Assembly: GCF_016920785.2 (NCBI RefSeq)
Contig: NW_024609857.1
Coordinates: forward strand, 192,089,027-192,153,026
DNA: 64,000 nt
Reading direction: 5' to 3'
Source of the DNA: Ixodes scapularis
Taxonomy: Eukaryota; Arthropoda; Arachnida; Ixodida; Ixodidae
This document shows, one piece after another, positions 10,511-21,930 of this stretch. Below the pieces are notes generated by a model. The model did no database searches. It saw only the letters and a list, made by a program, of their open reading frames with translations, and was not told where the DNA came from. Each line of letters opens with the position of its first letter. Within the stretch, counting starts at the first letter, position 1. The translations under genes and the position numbers were made by a program.

Positions 10511-10711
10511 TCAGTCGTCCGGGTCTGCTTCACTTGAGTCGTGATCTTCCGGTTGGGTGGGATGTTCGTCACTTTGAGTTGACTCATCTGGCAGGCTCTT
10601 GGGATCTTCCTCAGTGTCCGGGAGGCATGGTTCTCCTTCTTTCGTCGACGTCTTCACGCAGAACGCAAGGTTAAGGAGGGCAACCAACAACAAAAGCGCC
10701 GCTTTGAGCAT
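10511..10711 (-). CDS. Small secreted acidic orphan peptide (66 aa)
   Basis: I do not recognise the family. The ATG at 10711 opens a textbook signal peptide (residues 1-18, 'MLKAALLLLVALLNLAFC'). The 48-residue mature part is strongly acidic and proline/serine-rich, ending 'SSEADPDD'. It contains only one cysteine (residue 29), so no internal disulphide is possible unless it dimerises. A TATAAATA lies about 88-95 bp upstream on the same strand (10799-10806), with initiator-like 'ttcagc' after it. The gene appears intronless. It could also be the first exon of a longer product, but the frame ends in a normal stop and I see no obvious donor. Confidence 0.65.
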   Translation of the reverse strand: MLKAALLLLVALLNLAFCVKTSTKEGEPCLPDTEEDPKSLPDESTQSDEHPTQPEDHDSSEADPDD

Positions 10712-10774
10712 TGATGCTGACCGCTTTTACATTCGGCTAGTGTACGAACCACCGCGAGTCCCACATGCGTTGCG

Positions 10775-10806
10775 TCGGATTGCTGAACTGCACATTCCTA
10801 TTTATA
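10775..10806 (-). promoter_or_regulatory. TATA-type core promoter of the 10511 gene
   Basis: TATAAATA on the minus strand (10806-10799) followed by 'gtgcagttcagc', an arthropod-like initiator. Confidence 0.6.
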
Positions 10807-10899
10807 GAGCCCCACAAAACTATTTTGTTTTATCGCAAGCTTCGTGTCTTTCATGTCAACTTAGAAGCAAAGAACTACGAACAATAGTTTGATTCATGG

Positions 10900-12330
10900 G
10901 ATGCGCTAACAACCCAGAGAAAAGATATAATGCAGACGTTTCTGTTGAAAAGAGCAATCAAAGCTCTTTTGTGTTTTACTCTATTCTCCACCAAAGACTA
11001 TAAAGCGTTCTGGAAGTATTACAAAAATATACAAGGAGAAATTTACAGCTGTGTTAGAGTAGACCTTTCATTGAACGAGTGCATTTCGTTGAGTGAATAC
11101 TTGCACTAGCCGAAATATAAGGGTACCGAATAAAAATACAAAATACCTATCTACAGTTCACAAATTGCTGTTACGCGAGATTAATGTTATCTAGTTGGAG
11201 AAGCGGTGTCTCATTAAACTCAATAAAAAAGATTCCTCCTCCGTTGGTCTAACTGCGCAATCAGAAGCAAACACAATTTTGTTTTTTTGGGGCTTGGGGG
11301 GGGGGGGGGGGGGAAGGAGGTAGGAGGGGGATAACAATGGAATGCACGCACACATTCACCGCACACAAATTTCTTGTAATCACGCGACCGATGTTGTATT
11401 GTACTCAGCACAATGAGGGACCATTTAGAGACAGCATCTGTTGCATGGGTACATACAGCTGCAGGATTCCGGGAAGAGCATTTGAACCAAGCGGAACCGC
11501 AAGAAAAAAAAAAAAAAAACTTGCGTGGCGCAAATGATTTGACAGACGCTTTGCGTTTCTAGGAAAGCTTCTGTGCTGGACGCAGGATTCCTCGTTAGCT
11601 ATACAGTGGCCTGAGATTTCAATTACGAAAACGCATTACAAAGGCGCCGTAATCCGAGAAACGTTACGTAGAACAACAGCCACCACTCTGCAGCGTACAA
11701 TACAAGTCTTAAGTGAGTCGTAATCATTTTATCAAATTAGGAAGCGAAGACGGAGGCCTGGGTAGTCAATATCCGGGTATTCATGGATATATGTATTACG
11801 TACTTAGTACAATCAAATTTAGTTTGTTTCTTTGCTCTTAAGCTACGGTGTAGTCCAACAATTTTTACAATATACTTAGGATTCACACTTCAGACACTTA
11901 ATAGTAATCCACTATTCAAATGTATTTGGGTTTCTTATTGACTTTAATTTTCAACCCAGAATGTTCAACAGCTATGGCTTACACACCCACCCAGTTTACA
12001 ATACTTTCATTGAATTTTCCTCGAAAAAAAGTTGCTCAGTGTCAAAAACTTGAGCTGGCGACTATATAAGGTCTTGAAGCCATAGTTGCTTTAAACTTCG
12101 GCCACGGCTGGTACTGCCAGAAACAAAAGGTGACACAGTTATTATTATTCCGATCTTGAAACATCAAATTGTTTTGATGAACTTTTTTAGGAAACAGAAT
12201 CCGCCTGAATAATGGTTTATCAGATATTTATCGTTTCCATTTACTTGAAAGCGCAGGATCCTATATCTGCGCTAGATCGACGAGTAACATAAGCCTCTCC
12301 CAGAACGCTAATGAAAACTTAAGGTTTCGG
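10900..12330. other. No gene recognised; long G tract
   Basis: A run of about 18 G residues near 11296-11313 and an A tract at 11503-11519. A TATA-like 'ctatataagg' at 12061-12070 has no coding sequence behind it. Confidence 0.4.
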
Positions 12331-12339
12331 ATGCAAAAA

Positions 12340-12582
12340 AATATTTCACGGATGAACAACGAGACGACGAATAATGAACTGAAAATAAAAGTTTATTCGG
12401 CGACCTTGTACCAGAAACAAAATGAAGAACAAACGTCGACGGCGGTGGCAGACGGCGGCGGCGGACGGCGCGAGCGACGCTGCTTCGGTGTAACAGCTGG
12501 CTGGTGCGAGAGTGAATGCGCCTCGTCGTCGGCAGAATCTGAGATGGCAAAGCCACGCTCGCCTCGTTGTCTACTAAACATG
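12340..12582 (-). mobile_element. Possible solo LTR
   Basis: On the minus strand the block runs from 'TGTTTAGTAGAC' through GC-rich, GCC-repeat sequence to a poly(A) signal ('GAATAAACTTTTATTTT') and a U5-like end near 12350. This is the layout of arthropod LTRs. I could not find a target duplication, so the ends are uncertain. Confidence 0.35.
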
Positions 12583-12919
12583 GCTTCTCGAATATTCGTC
12601 CTAGAATGTTGAGAAGGGATCTATGGCGAGAATGGTTAGACAAGGTCATTCTCTGCTTCTTATCTTTTACACTCGCGGTAAGAATAAACTTTTTTTTTAC
12701 AAGTATGAAGAATCGTTCTTCTCCATGCACGCGGCGATATAAACTTGTATTTATGAAACGTTCAATAAGTTCTATGTCTAGCACAAAGTAAGAGTTATAG
12801 GGACGCGAGCATAGATTTATTATTAACCCAGACTCTAAGCACATTATTCTAAAAAACACAACTCTTAGCATGTTTGCTGATTTTGACAGATAAGATTTTG
12901 TCACTCCGAATAGCATACA

Positions 12920-15320
12920 TCAGCCAGCCCGACTGCCAGACTGTCGGGCAATTGGGCTGGTGTGCCTGATGCAAAAATTTAATTTGTTTTTCTGGGTACA
13001 AACTAAAAGCATGTAAGCATCAGTACTAGTGCAACAGACACTCTCACCTCGTTTTATTTCTTAAAAGGGATGATAAAATTCAAGAAAATAAAGAGTGAAC
13101 ATTTCTTAGGGCCGCGGAACGCAGTAGGGTGGCACAAGTGTCTTCCAGTTGTGCTGCATCCAGTACTGGTATGATACACAAAATAAAAATTTGATAATAC
13201 CCACTTGGCTTCAAATGACGCTATATTCGCTCTTTTATTCTAATATCAGTTATGGCATGTTGGTGTTGAGTACGACCACTGCATCCAACTCAACAAAATA
13301 ATCTTACTCCAGAAAAAATTTGTTTGTATTTGCGAAAATTAGAGTGGTAATGCAAGAAATCTGAGCACTCAACCACTGTTTGTTAAATATAATATATATC
13401 CAAGGCCGACCATATATGTCACTTTAAATTATTTCAGTGGATCTACAAAAACACAGACACTTCATTCTACTTCATACATATTACGAGACCCCAAAAGGTA
13501 GAATCCCAAGCATACGCACAAACTGTAGCAGGCAACGTTATTCGCAGATGTGTAGTATTAAATTATTAAATTCCCCCCGGATCGATGTTAATTTCGTGCC
13601 CCTTTTCCAATGTTCCAAAAAGACTGCATACGAGCTCTGGTTTGCAGTGATATCCTATTTTCATATATGTAAGGCATAATAAATGTGTATTTATTTTTTA
13701 TTTATTTTTATGAGATTCACTTATAAAAGACTTTTGTAGTCTCATTTATGGATTTGGCTTAGCTTGTTTCCCTGTTTTATAAATTCTTATTTTTTTATAA
13801 ATGTAAAAATTGGTGCCTATTTTTATGTTTATGTTTATGTTATTTTGTCTTCTGGGTAATGAAAAGCATGTCGCCCCACATTGTTGAAGACTATGCCGCT
13901 TGTGTAGTTGTTTGAGTTGCGTCATTGCATTCTATGTGTTTTTCAGATATTTCTGTAATAACACTATCTATTTGTTGTTATGACAATGGCTGTCTTGTTA
14001 TTTATTATCACTGGAAGCGGTTTGTAATGTTATTTCTGCTGTTTGAACTGAACGGGGCAGAGGCGTTGTGAGGCTCCAAGTCTTTAACTCTGCGATTCTG
14101 CCCCCCCCCCCCCCCTTGCGGATAGATGAAATCCGCAAAACAAATGATAAAAAACAAACAAAAAAACTCCCTACCTGTAGTGCTTTGGGTTTCACTACCT
14201 AAGGAGCACTACAGGTAGTGAGTGTACAAATAGGGAGCAAAGTTTATGCAAGAACAACAGCGATATTTTAATTACTATTTTTCATAAATGTGGAAGAAGT
14301 TGAATGTACGAGCGCGTGCATGTTTTCTGTCAAGCTGGTTTCATTTTATACATAAGGGGGGGGGGAGGGCAAGGATCCCTATATCCCTGTGAAGCGACAG
14401 TTTCCAGTCCAAATGTAAGTTTGATATTGGGGTCACCGTGAACCTTTGCATTTACATATGCTTCATGAAATTTAAGATAACATATCAGCTGCTTGGGAAA
14501 CTTCGTTTTATTCATATAACCTTGAGGCAAGTGGAAACGAAGTATCCATGCATCCCTGTGTGTCTGTACGTCAGATCTTGCAATGACGGCGCGGGTCATA
14601 TCTTTTATATATATATGTATAACATGTACGGTAAAGCCATGTTCCTGGGATAAATAGTCGGCAATATGCAAACGGCATAGCAAATTTTCTTTCGGAGATA
14701 TAAGATTTTTAATCACGAAGTTTTAGGATCACCAAGGTTTCACTATGGTATTTTGCACAGCTGTCAACATCAAATCGAATCATGGATGTGATACTTTTTT
14801 CTATTTATTTTATGGAAGGTTTACAACATTACACAAAATATTAAAACATAATATAAAACATTTTATGCAAAAAAAAATTACTAAACAGATCAAATAAACA
14901 CCTTTCAGAGATACATTTACAAACTATATTTGTACGAGCTACTTCAAATAAAAAGACGACAAATATATCAAAATAATTATATTTAAATATATGTTATGAA
15001 TTAGTAAAGAAACATATGTTTAGGGCTTTTTGTAGTATTGTTATTAATTCAGAAACGCTGATCATTTCTCTAAATGGTGGCAGAAGTGAACGTCAATATT
15101 GAAAACAAACAGATTTTTTATTTTATTTTAAATCTTCTTCATCGTTTACCGTGACATGGACTGGCTTGTGATGGAGAAACATTGAGTAAGATATGACCTC
15201 GACAACAAACTTACACCACATTGGAGCTGAATCGTCTTCGTTATAGAGGTTTACCGCAAGACGTCGGCTCAGAGGAGGCATTTTTTACGATCCAAAAAGG
15301 CTGTACGGTGGTGCTGCTCT
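12920..15320. other. AT-rich DNA, one perfect hairpin, no gene recognised
   Basis: A C tract of 15 lies at 14101-14115. Perfect 14-nt arms at 14171-14184 and 14205-14218 ('ctacctgtagtgct') extend to 19 nt with one mismatch. No credible coding sequence. Confidence 0.45.
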
Positions 15321-15329
15321 TTCGTAAGG

Positions 15330-15363
15330 TATATAAAGTCATGCTGTCCCAAGCTTAGTCAGT
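15330..15363 (+). promoter_or_regulatory. Orphan TATA plus initiator core promoter
   Basis: TATATAAAG at 15330-15338 and TCAGT at 15359-15363 place the initiator A 31 nt after the first T of the TATA box, the canonical arthropod spacing. Confidence 0.5.
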
Positions 15364-15453
15364 TTTATATTTGGGTTTTCAAGCACCTTCCGGGGCCATT
15401 ACCTAACGAAAGACTGTAAGCGGACGGCCCTGCTGCCGGCAGTTGAAAACTGT

Positions 15454-15573
15454 ATGCACATTATATTTCTGTCAAGCCTGAAGCCCTCACAGGACGAACG
15501 TCTATCACAACGAAGACAAGCTGAGGAAATTAATATCTGCAGAGTCGGTATCTTGGTTTTCAACAGTGTGTGA
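15454..15573 (+). CDS. Possible 39-aa ORF behind the 15.33-kb promoter
   Basis: The first ATG giving a frame of any length after the promoter encodes 39 residues, beginning 'MHIIFLSSLKPSQDE'. The leader is too short to be a convincing signal peptide. The transcript may be non-coding, or the frame may be the relic of a longer gene. Confidence 0.2.
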   Translation: MHIIFLSSLKPSQDERLSQRRQAEEINICRVGILVFNSV

Positions 15574-15894
15574 CGACAATCAGAAAAGCTTACCCTTTCT
15601 AAGGATCCATCCATATACTCAATGGAATACAGATAGAATTTAACAACCACAAAGATTTTGTTGTTGGGTGTTTGCATGTTAGTCGATGCAGTAACGGTCC
15701 GAGTCATATTTTATTTATTTCTCTAAACACATACTATATGAAGCTCATGCCATTGGGAGAAGCACTCAGCTATACATACGGGGTGTTTCACAAAAAGCGG
15801 ACCGAATAGTTCCTGTAAAAATTATGGAATGCGCAAAAAAAAAGGGATTGATGTAATATTATGACAATTCAATTAATGCAAAGGTGCAAGCGAG

Positions 15895-16080
15895 CTGGTC
15901 AAGGATAATTATAATGTTCCGTAGAGAAGGGGAACAAGACGGACAAATGGAAGCACGAATCTTCAATCAAAGCTAGGTGACCGGTGCCCGGCTGAAAAAA
16001 TTCGCCTGGTCCTGGGGTTGAAACAGGAACCACTCCATTTCCAGTGGAGTGCCCTACCAACTGAGTAAACCAGGAGTTAT
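15895..16080 (-). mobile_element. tRNA-derived SINE
   Basis: On the minus strand an A-box-like 'CTCAGTTGGTAGGGC' (about 16056-16070) is followed by a B-box-like 'GTTTCAACCCC' near 16017-16030. A non-tRNA body with a pyrimidine-rich 'gtcttgttccccttctc' follows, then an AT-rich tail. A related copy lies in the opposite orientation at 16345. Confidence 0.65.
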
Positions 16081-16154
16081 ACGTGAGTAGAGCAAACGGG
16101 TTTTTAACAGCTGCCACCAGTCTAACACCGAAAAGGGTAAACAGGCGGCGTTTA

Positions 16155-16215
16155 AAGATTTATGTTTGTCCTTTGTCCCTCTTGTTCCTGTTCTCCAGGT
16201 ATTATTATCATCATT
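16155..16215 (+). mobile_element. SINE 3' fragment
   Basis: 'ttgtccctcttgttcctg' and 'ttctccaggtattatta' match the 3' half of the neighbouring SINEs; the tRNA-like head is missing. Confidence 0.5.
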
Positions 16216-16344
16216 CTTTTCTAGCTCGCTTGTTCATTTGCATTAATTTCATTATCATGATAACCTTCAAATGCAGGCCGTTCATCTTGTTGGAGTTCAA
16301 CTGGTGCAGCTTTTAAACACCCGTTTGCTCTTCTGACGTCCTAC

Positions 16345-16525
16345 TCCTAGATAGCTTAGTTGGTAAAGAGCTCTAATGGAAATGGAGAAATCCCTGCTTC
16401 GACACCAGAACCAGGCGGATGTTTTCAACAACGCACAAGTCACCTAGTTGTGGGGACATTTGTGTTTGTCCTCTGTCCCTCTTTTTCCCCTTCTCCAGGG
16501 ATTATTGTCGTTATAATAATGATGC
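16345..16525 (+). mobile_element. tRNA-derived SINE
   Basis: A-box-like 'TAGCTTAGTTGGTAAAG' and B-box-like 'GCTTCGACACC', followed by the same body and pyrimidine-rich 3' part as the 15.9-kb copy. Confidence 0.6.
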
Positions 16526-16529
16526 AATA

Positions 16530-17880
16530 TTGGTTCCTGAAGAAGGACAGGTTTACGAAAAATTAAGTGTTTGATATACTTCGGTTAATAATTATTGTTT
16601 TTAGAAATTCACTTTATAAAGAATGCATTTAAAGGTTCCATTCAATTACAAACATGGTGGGAAAACTATGGAATTCCCTCACGTTATAGAGATATCAGGC
16701 AGGCGCAGCCTTTTACGGCACGCTGTAGAATACACTCAATCTGGACCTGTGGAAAGGGTCTTAAGAGGCAACGCAGGAAAACAACTATAAAGTTAAACTA
16801 GAGACAACATAACGTTTTACGCCGTACGATAGAGCAGCATCTCTGTACAGCGTTTGTCGTTTGTAGAAAATGTTTATTTGTAGCCGACTTCGTGCGGCGA
16901 AGCCCCTATAACGAAGAAAAGCTAGCTCAAATTGAGTGAAGGTTTGTTGTCGTTTTTATCTTAGAGTCTGACTATGTCACTCAATATTTAGCAATCACTA
17001 GTTAGTTCAATTCACTGTAAGCGATTAAGGAAAGTTTAAATAATTAAAAAGTGGATTTTTTTATTGTAGTATTGACTTGCGGTTTTGCCGCATTTAGGGA
17101 AATGAGCTATGTTTATGTAATATTAACATAACTACAATAATGGCTAAGCATCATTTTTAATATATTTATTTATAAATTTACAGATGATCGTGTTGATATT
17201 TTTGGAGTCGTTTTATAGGAATCAGTTTGTTCTTAAATAATTTGTTAATCTGTTTTTAAAACGTGTTAGTTGACGTGTTTCGTAAATTTCTTTGAGTAGA
17301 AATCGTTTATTTTAATTTTTGTAATCCGTTTACATATCGTAAACCTTTAATATTTTGAATAAAATAAATGTTAACCACGTGATTACTTGGGTGTGAGATT
17401 TGCGGTTGTACAAAGTACCATACCGAAACCTTGGCAACCTTCATGCCTCGAGATTCGAAATTTTTCATCTCCGGAACAAAATTAGCTACGGCGTTCGCAT
17501 ATAGCTGAGTGCTCCTGCCACAAACACGGATTTAGCATATATGCTTCACATACATATACAAAATATTACCCCGGCAATCCTGAACGATCTGACGTGGGGA
17601 CACCTTAATTACCTATAATTTGACCTATTAAAATTTATGCCATGACTGCGGTCCTCTTTGTTTCCTATATATCTTTTATTAATTTGGGCTGACCACCCAG
17701 TCATTGTGCTTTCCATCAAGATTGTATATATTAGAAAGTAACTGTAAGAAAATAAATCATGGTCAGCTACACACATAGTTTGACAGGCAACTGTATTTTA
17801 TGTTTTGCATCATAATATAATAATGTATTTTCCCATGGGTTCAGTAGTTATATCTCGCACATACATTTTGATTTTTAATA
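16530..17880. other. AT-rich DNA, no gene recognised
   Basis: No coding signal on either strand. Confidence 0.45.
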
Positions 17881-17888
17881 CTTTCTCT

Positions 17889-18474
17889 TTAAACACTGAG
17901 ATTACGTCGCGGACGCTTAGAGGCGCCCAGAAAATGGTCATCACTGTCAGGCGCAGTGAAACCCTCCTCCTTCGTACAATTTGGATGGTAGTCTGCATTC
18001 TCTTGTGTGTTGAAAAACTCGATTCTACCGCAGTTATCGTAACTGGCAGTTTGGCCACAATCTTCAGTAGGCTGTTTTTTATGTTTCCATTCACCGGCTG
18101 TCATCAAGAATGTTCGCAATGCACGCGTTGAAGCCATAGCCAAACAAGCTTCATTGTTATTTTTTATGTGCATAAAACAAACAGCATCATGAGGACATCC
18201 TCAAAAAATCTTAGCATCTTCGTTTGCCGAAAGTCATCCAAAGCATTTCCTCACGAGTAATCTCGAGGATCATCCCGCATACATCACAGGCGCATCCTAT
18301 CAAAAGTTCTACTGCCATCGTCCGCTTAAATCTATACCTTGCATGGCCTGCACATGACTTCCAGAATTCATTAGGGGGACATATTCCAAAGAAATGTGCG
18401 ATAAAATATAAACAAACAAAAAAGGCACCGCCGAGATAAAACACGATCGGTATGACCGTAACGACAAGTTTCAA
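17889..18474 (-). pseudogene. Two degenerate cysteine-rich (TIL-like?) fragments
   Basis: Two minus-strand frames about 40 bp apart each contain a C-x8-C-(A/G)-G-like start: 'CPPNEFWKSCAG' in 18211-18474 and 'CGQTASYDNCG' in 17889-18173. The first continues to a C-x-C and the second to 'TKEEGFTAPDSDDHF'. These resemble the opening and closing motifs of trypsin-inhibitor-like (TIL) domains, which ticks secrete in numbers. Too many cysteines are missing for a working fold. The upstream frame opens only at a TTG; the downstream one has an ATG at 18173 but no signal peptide. The resemblance is by eye. Confidence 0.25.
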
Positions 18475-18479
18475 GCGCT

Positions 18480-20270
18480 CGCGCGCCCCTGGCTAGGCTG
18501 AAACGCTCTTTCCAGAAAATTTGCTGAGAAATGCAATAAAAACATGTATAAAACTTTCCGTGCCATCTCATTATAGTGTCCTCGAATACGGGGTAGTGTT
18601 CGGATCGGAACGGCTCGCGTGAGGCGCTTGGTGTAGATCGCGACGGGCAAAACCACATATTTAGAGAGTTTTGTCATTTATTGGTAAGAATAGGGCGAAA
18701 TTAGGGGCACGTCTTTAGCCGAAATTGTTATTAAGCTTGAGCTCGGTGCTTGATAGTACTTGTGACACACCATCAGCCACAAATATTGTCTTAGTGGAGG
18801 CAGTGAGCTTAACGTATATCCTCCCACCACAATGTCTGGGTAAGGATGTATTAAAGTATTACATTTCAGCACGGTAGGGTTAAAATTTGCGACTCTTTGT
18901 TACTGAATTATCCATTCATGCACTTTCCCCCTCACCCAGACAAAAAAATACCTGAGCCGCGGTATGGGCCTCCTTCAAGGTCATCTCAGGTATTTTTACT
19001 TGGTAGGAACATCGCGGGAGGAATTTGCAACGCTGGCGGCGCCGCTACTTTCGCCGCTCCATCCCGGCTCCTCCCGGCACCACCCATTGAACAAACTCTT
19101 TTTATACACGGCTCTGGCAACAGGTATGAACACCTACGCATTGCTGTACACCCTTCACTCTTAAGCTGAAACTGCAGTCAATGGCACAAGCACGAGACCT
19201 CGAGGTCGCTTTTTGAAAGCGTTCTTCAACAGGACGAGCACTCCTGCTAGAAATGCACGTCTCAAAGCCAGGAGCTCGCGCTTGTACCTTTGGTTGCACT
19301 CTTAGTTCAAGGCTGAACATGGTATAGTAGGGTTGTGGTTGCGCGTGTGCGCCGCGAGACTTGCGCGTCGGCGTGCTGCGAATGGTTGCGAATGCCTTGT
19401 GCGATATTCGCCGAGCTTGGCGGGTAGCAGTGACTTCGTACTATCGTGACGACTGCAGCGCCGTGATTCTTTTCTAGACGCGCAGCCTGACGAGCATCTA
19501 TTGCCGAGCCGTGCCCATCCAAACACTACCGCGAATACTAGAACACTGTAATCTCATCGATCTGATTATAAGATTTTTTCACCTTCCTAATGTGAAAACA
19601 GCCATTGCGTGATGTCGACGAAATCTGGCTTTTGTTTTTATGTATTTACAACATTTGTATAATTTTTAATAGATAACGTTTACGACTCGTTTCGATATTC
19701 AAAACTGCATAACATTATTAGAAAAAAACACGAAATAATATTTAATACTTAAATATTCTTGAATGAGTATTTATCTCATAAAACCGATTCTTTTGAGCGT
19801 CATCAAAGCAACGGCGTAATCAGACCTCCACCATTCACAAAATCACTGGAAAGAAGCGGAAAATCGGCGACAATGGCCACAGAAACTTTTCTGAAAGGCT
19901 GAAACAACGATCTTTCAAATAGCTAAGCATCATTTGGTGAAAATCAACTTTAAAAAAAGACAGGGACGAAGAAAGGAACAAACCCGACAGGTCGGAGCTG
20001 AACACGAAATTAAATGTTTACGGCGAGTAAGCGTTCCGACATCCGTCTTTGGCTTATCGGAACGTAAGGAGGGGCACGCCAATCAAAGGACAACCTTGAG
20101 AAGGCGTAGGGGACGCGCGATGTCGAGGCAGCCAAGCGCGTGCCGCAACCGGTTGAGGTAGCGAGAAACAAACGCTGGTGGGCACGTATAGGGGTAAATA
20201 AACGCGCGAGAGGCGCAAGGAGCGGACCAACTCGCATGCCGTATTACTTGAAACAGCAAAAAGAAAAGAA
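18480..20270. other. No gene recognised
   Basis: A 13-bp hairpin (18944-18956 with 18985-18997) and two GC-richer patches (19.0-19.5 and 20.0-20.25 kb) with overlapping frames on both strands but no domain. Confidence 0.4.
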
Positions 20271-20272
20271 AA

Positions 20273-20740
20273 AAACATATACACAAATCATATCTTCATC
20301 AGATAGTGTAATTATACACTCGTCACCCCGGCTGCTAGTTATCAGGTAAAACGTGACTTCAGGTTGCGTCACTCGCATCCGAACACTTCAATGAAGACAC
20401 CAGGAACGTCAGTTCTTTTCTGAGACAACGCAAGAGATGGCTCGCCTCGCAGAGCTTGCCCCGAACATAAAATGTGAGAAGCCCCGATAAATTCTCTCGT
20501 GATCTTCTCCCTGTTTCCTCCCAAGACCTTCACATCGGTGAATGTAATCTTCCACAATAATGCACACTGCAAATGGAGAAGGCCACCAGCGTTGCTTTGA
20601 GCGGATACGAATGTCCTTGGAGTGTGTCGCTCAGACACCTTCCTGTCTGCCCTACATAGAACTTTCCACAAGACAGGGGGACAACTCACGGAACGCATGA
20701 CATAAACGGTGTGGAATGCTTTGTGCACACCTGACCGTCA
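20273..20740 (-). mobile_element. Penelope-like GIY-YIG relic, minus arm
   Basis: Minus-strand reading near 20720-20640 gives 'VPLSCGKFYVGQTGRCL', the conserved core of the GIY-YIG endonuclease at the C-terminus of Penelope-like elements, followed by 'GRNREKITREF'-type sequence in a shifted frame. Stops and frameshifts make it dead. No reverse transcriptase is present. Its 3' flank is the mirror of the arm at 20885-21312. Confidence 0.65.
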
Positions 20741-20884
20741 CACGATTTTCAGCTGTTATACCGCCTCTAGAACAAATTTGGGTCATGTGCTTTGATTCAG
20801 TGCATGAGCTGAAATGCGTTCGAAGGTCAGGTGTAACAAACGACACACAACACCGTTTGTGTAATGTTTTTCATGTGTTGTGAA

Positions 20885-21312
20885 CCGAATCCCCCCCTCT
20901 TGTGATAAGTTCTCTGTTGGGTAGACAGGAAGGTGTCTGAACGACGACTCCAAGAGCATGCGTATTAATTCAAAGCAACGGTGGTGTCCTTCTCCCTCTG
21001 CATTGTTAAAACTATTCGTGCCAGCCTGCCTTCGCTGATGTGAAGATCTTGGAAGGATACAGGGAAAAGGTCACGAGATAAATTATCCTGGATGTTTACC
21101 TTTCATGTTTTGGGGTCAGCTGTGTGTGTAAGCCATCCGTTGCTCTGTCTCGGAAAGAGCTGAGGTTCATGATCTCTTCAATGAAGACTCCGGATAGTAT
21201 GGACGTCACGTACAGTAACGTTTTACTTGGGAACGAGCAGCCGGGATGACAGTGTGCGTGTGTGTCTGTGAGGATACTATCTGATGAAGATATGATTTGT
21301 GTATATGTTTTC
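20885..21312 (+). mobile_element. Penelope-like GIY-YIG relic, plus arm
   Basis: A second, more decayed copy on the other strand: 'CDKFSVG' stop 'TGRCLNDD', then diverged downstream sequence. Its 3' flank ('gagcagccgggatgaca', then 'ctgatgaagatatgatttg') is the inverted counterpart of 20275-20345. The two copies are joined by their truncated 5' ends. Confidence 0.6.
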
Positions 21313-21314
21313 TT

Positions 21315-21345
21315 CCTTTCAGAGCGCAGCTCTTAGGCGTCGGTT
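21315..21345 (+). repeat. Short fragment of the E-box MITE terminus
   Basis: 'agagcgcagctcttaggcg' matches the termini of the element at 39980-40330. Confidence 0.45.
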
Positions 21346-21429
21346 TGCGGGTTGCAGTTGTGGGTAGAACTGTATTAAGAACGAACAGCTTAGAGTTGCC
21401 GTTATTTGACACTATTTTATTAGAGTAAA

Positions 21430-21930
21430 AACGTACGACTCAGCTAACTGCGGGCCTTCCTGAGAGAGGGTAGGAGGGCGGGTTGCAAGAAGAAGTATGG
21501 TGGAAAGGGGGGGGGGGGCACTGCATGGGTTCGGTTTGACCGGACACCCTACAGTACCCCAGGAGCGATAAGTCGAAGGCCCGCTTTCTGGCGTCGGTGG
21601 GGCAGGTCGGTCTTGTTCAGGCCTCGAACCAGTTGGGACTCACTGAGCCCAGCTGGGCGAGTGCCGATTCCCTCTTCTGCCGCCTTGCGAAACCCTCCCA
21701 GAAACAATGACGAAGGGTTGTGAGAGGCCCGGATGGTTGGCCGGTGGCGGTGGTCGACTTGGCCATCGTTGACACGGGCGGGCCCAGTCCACGACGGTCG
21801 CAGGTTTCGTGCTCGGGCGATCTTATCCAGAGTTGGTGCAGGCGTTGAGGGGTTCAAGCGTAGTTGATACCGATCAGGTGGAGCCAGAACTCAGCCGCAC
21901 AAGGGGTTTTTAGAAACAGGTATTAACGTG
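21430..21930. other. GC-rich block, unclassified
   Basis: A 102-codon minus frame (21549-21857), G tract at 21508-21517. LTR-like in composition, but no TG...CA ends or partner copy was found. Confidence 0.3.

Noticed and set aside
12331..12916. 202-codon minus-strand frame as a gene
   Set aside because: Its composition follows the GCC-rich LTR-like block and AT-rich flank; no domain or leader.
18211..18474. Secreted protein with long hydrophobic start
   Set aside because: The apparent start is TTG, not ATG, and no splice acceptor is clear, so I list it only as a relic.
21281..21310. CTGATGA in both PLE 3' flanks (also 20296-20302 inverted) as a hammerhead ribozyme core
   Set aside because: PLEs can carry hammerhead motifs, but no GAAA core or flanking stems follow at either copy. 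A covariance-model search would settle it.
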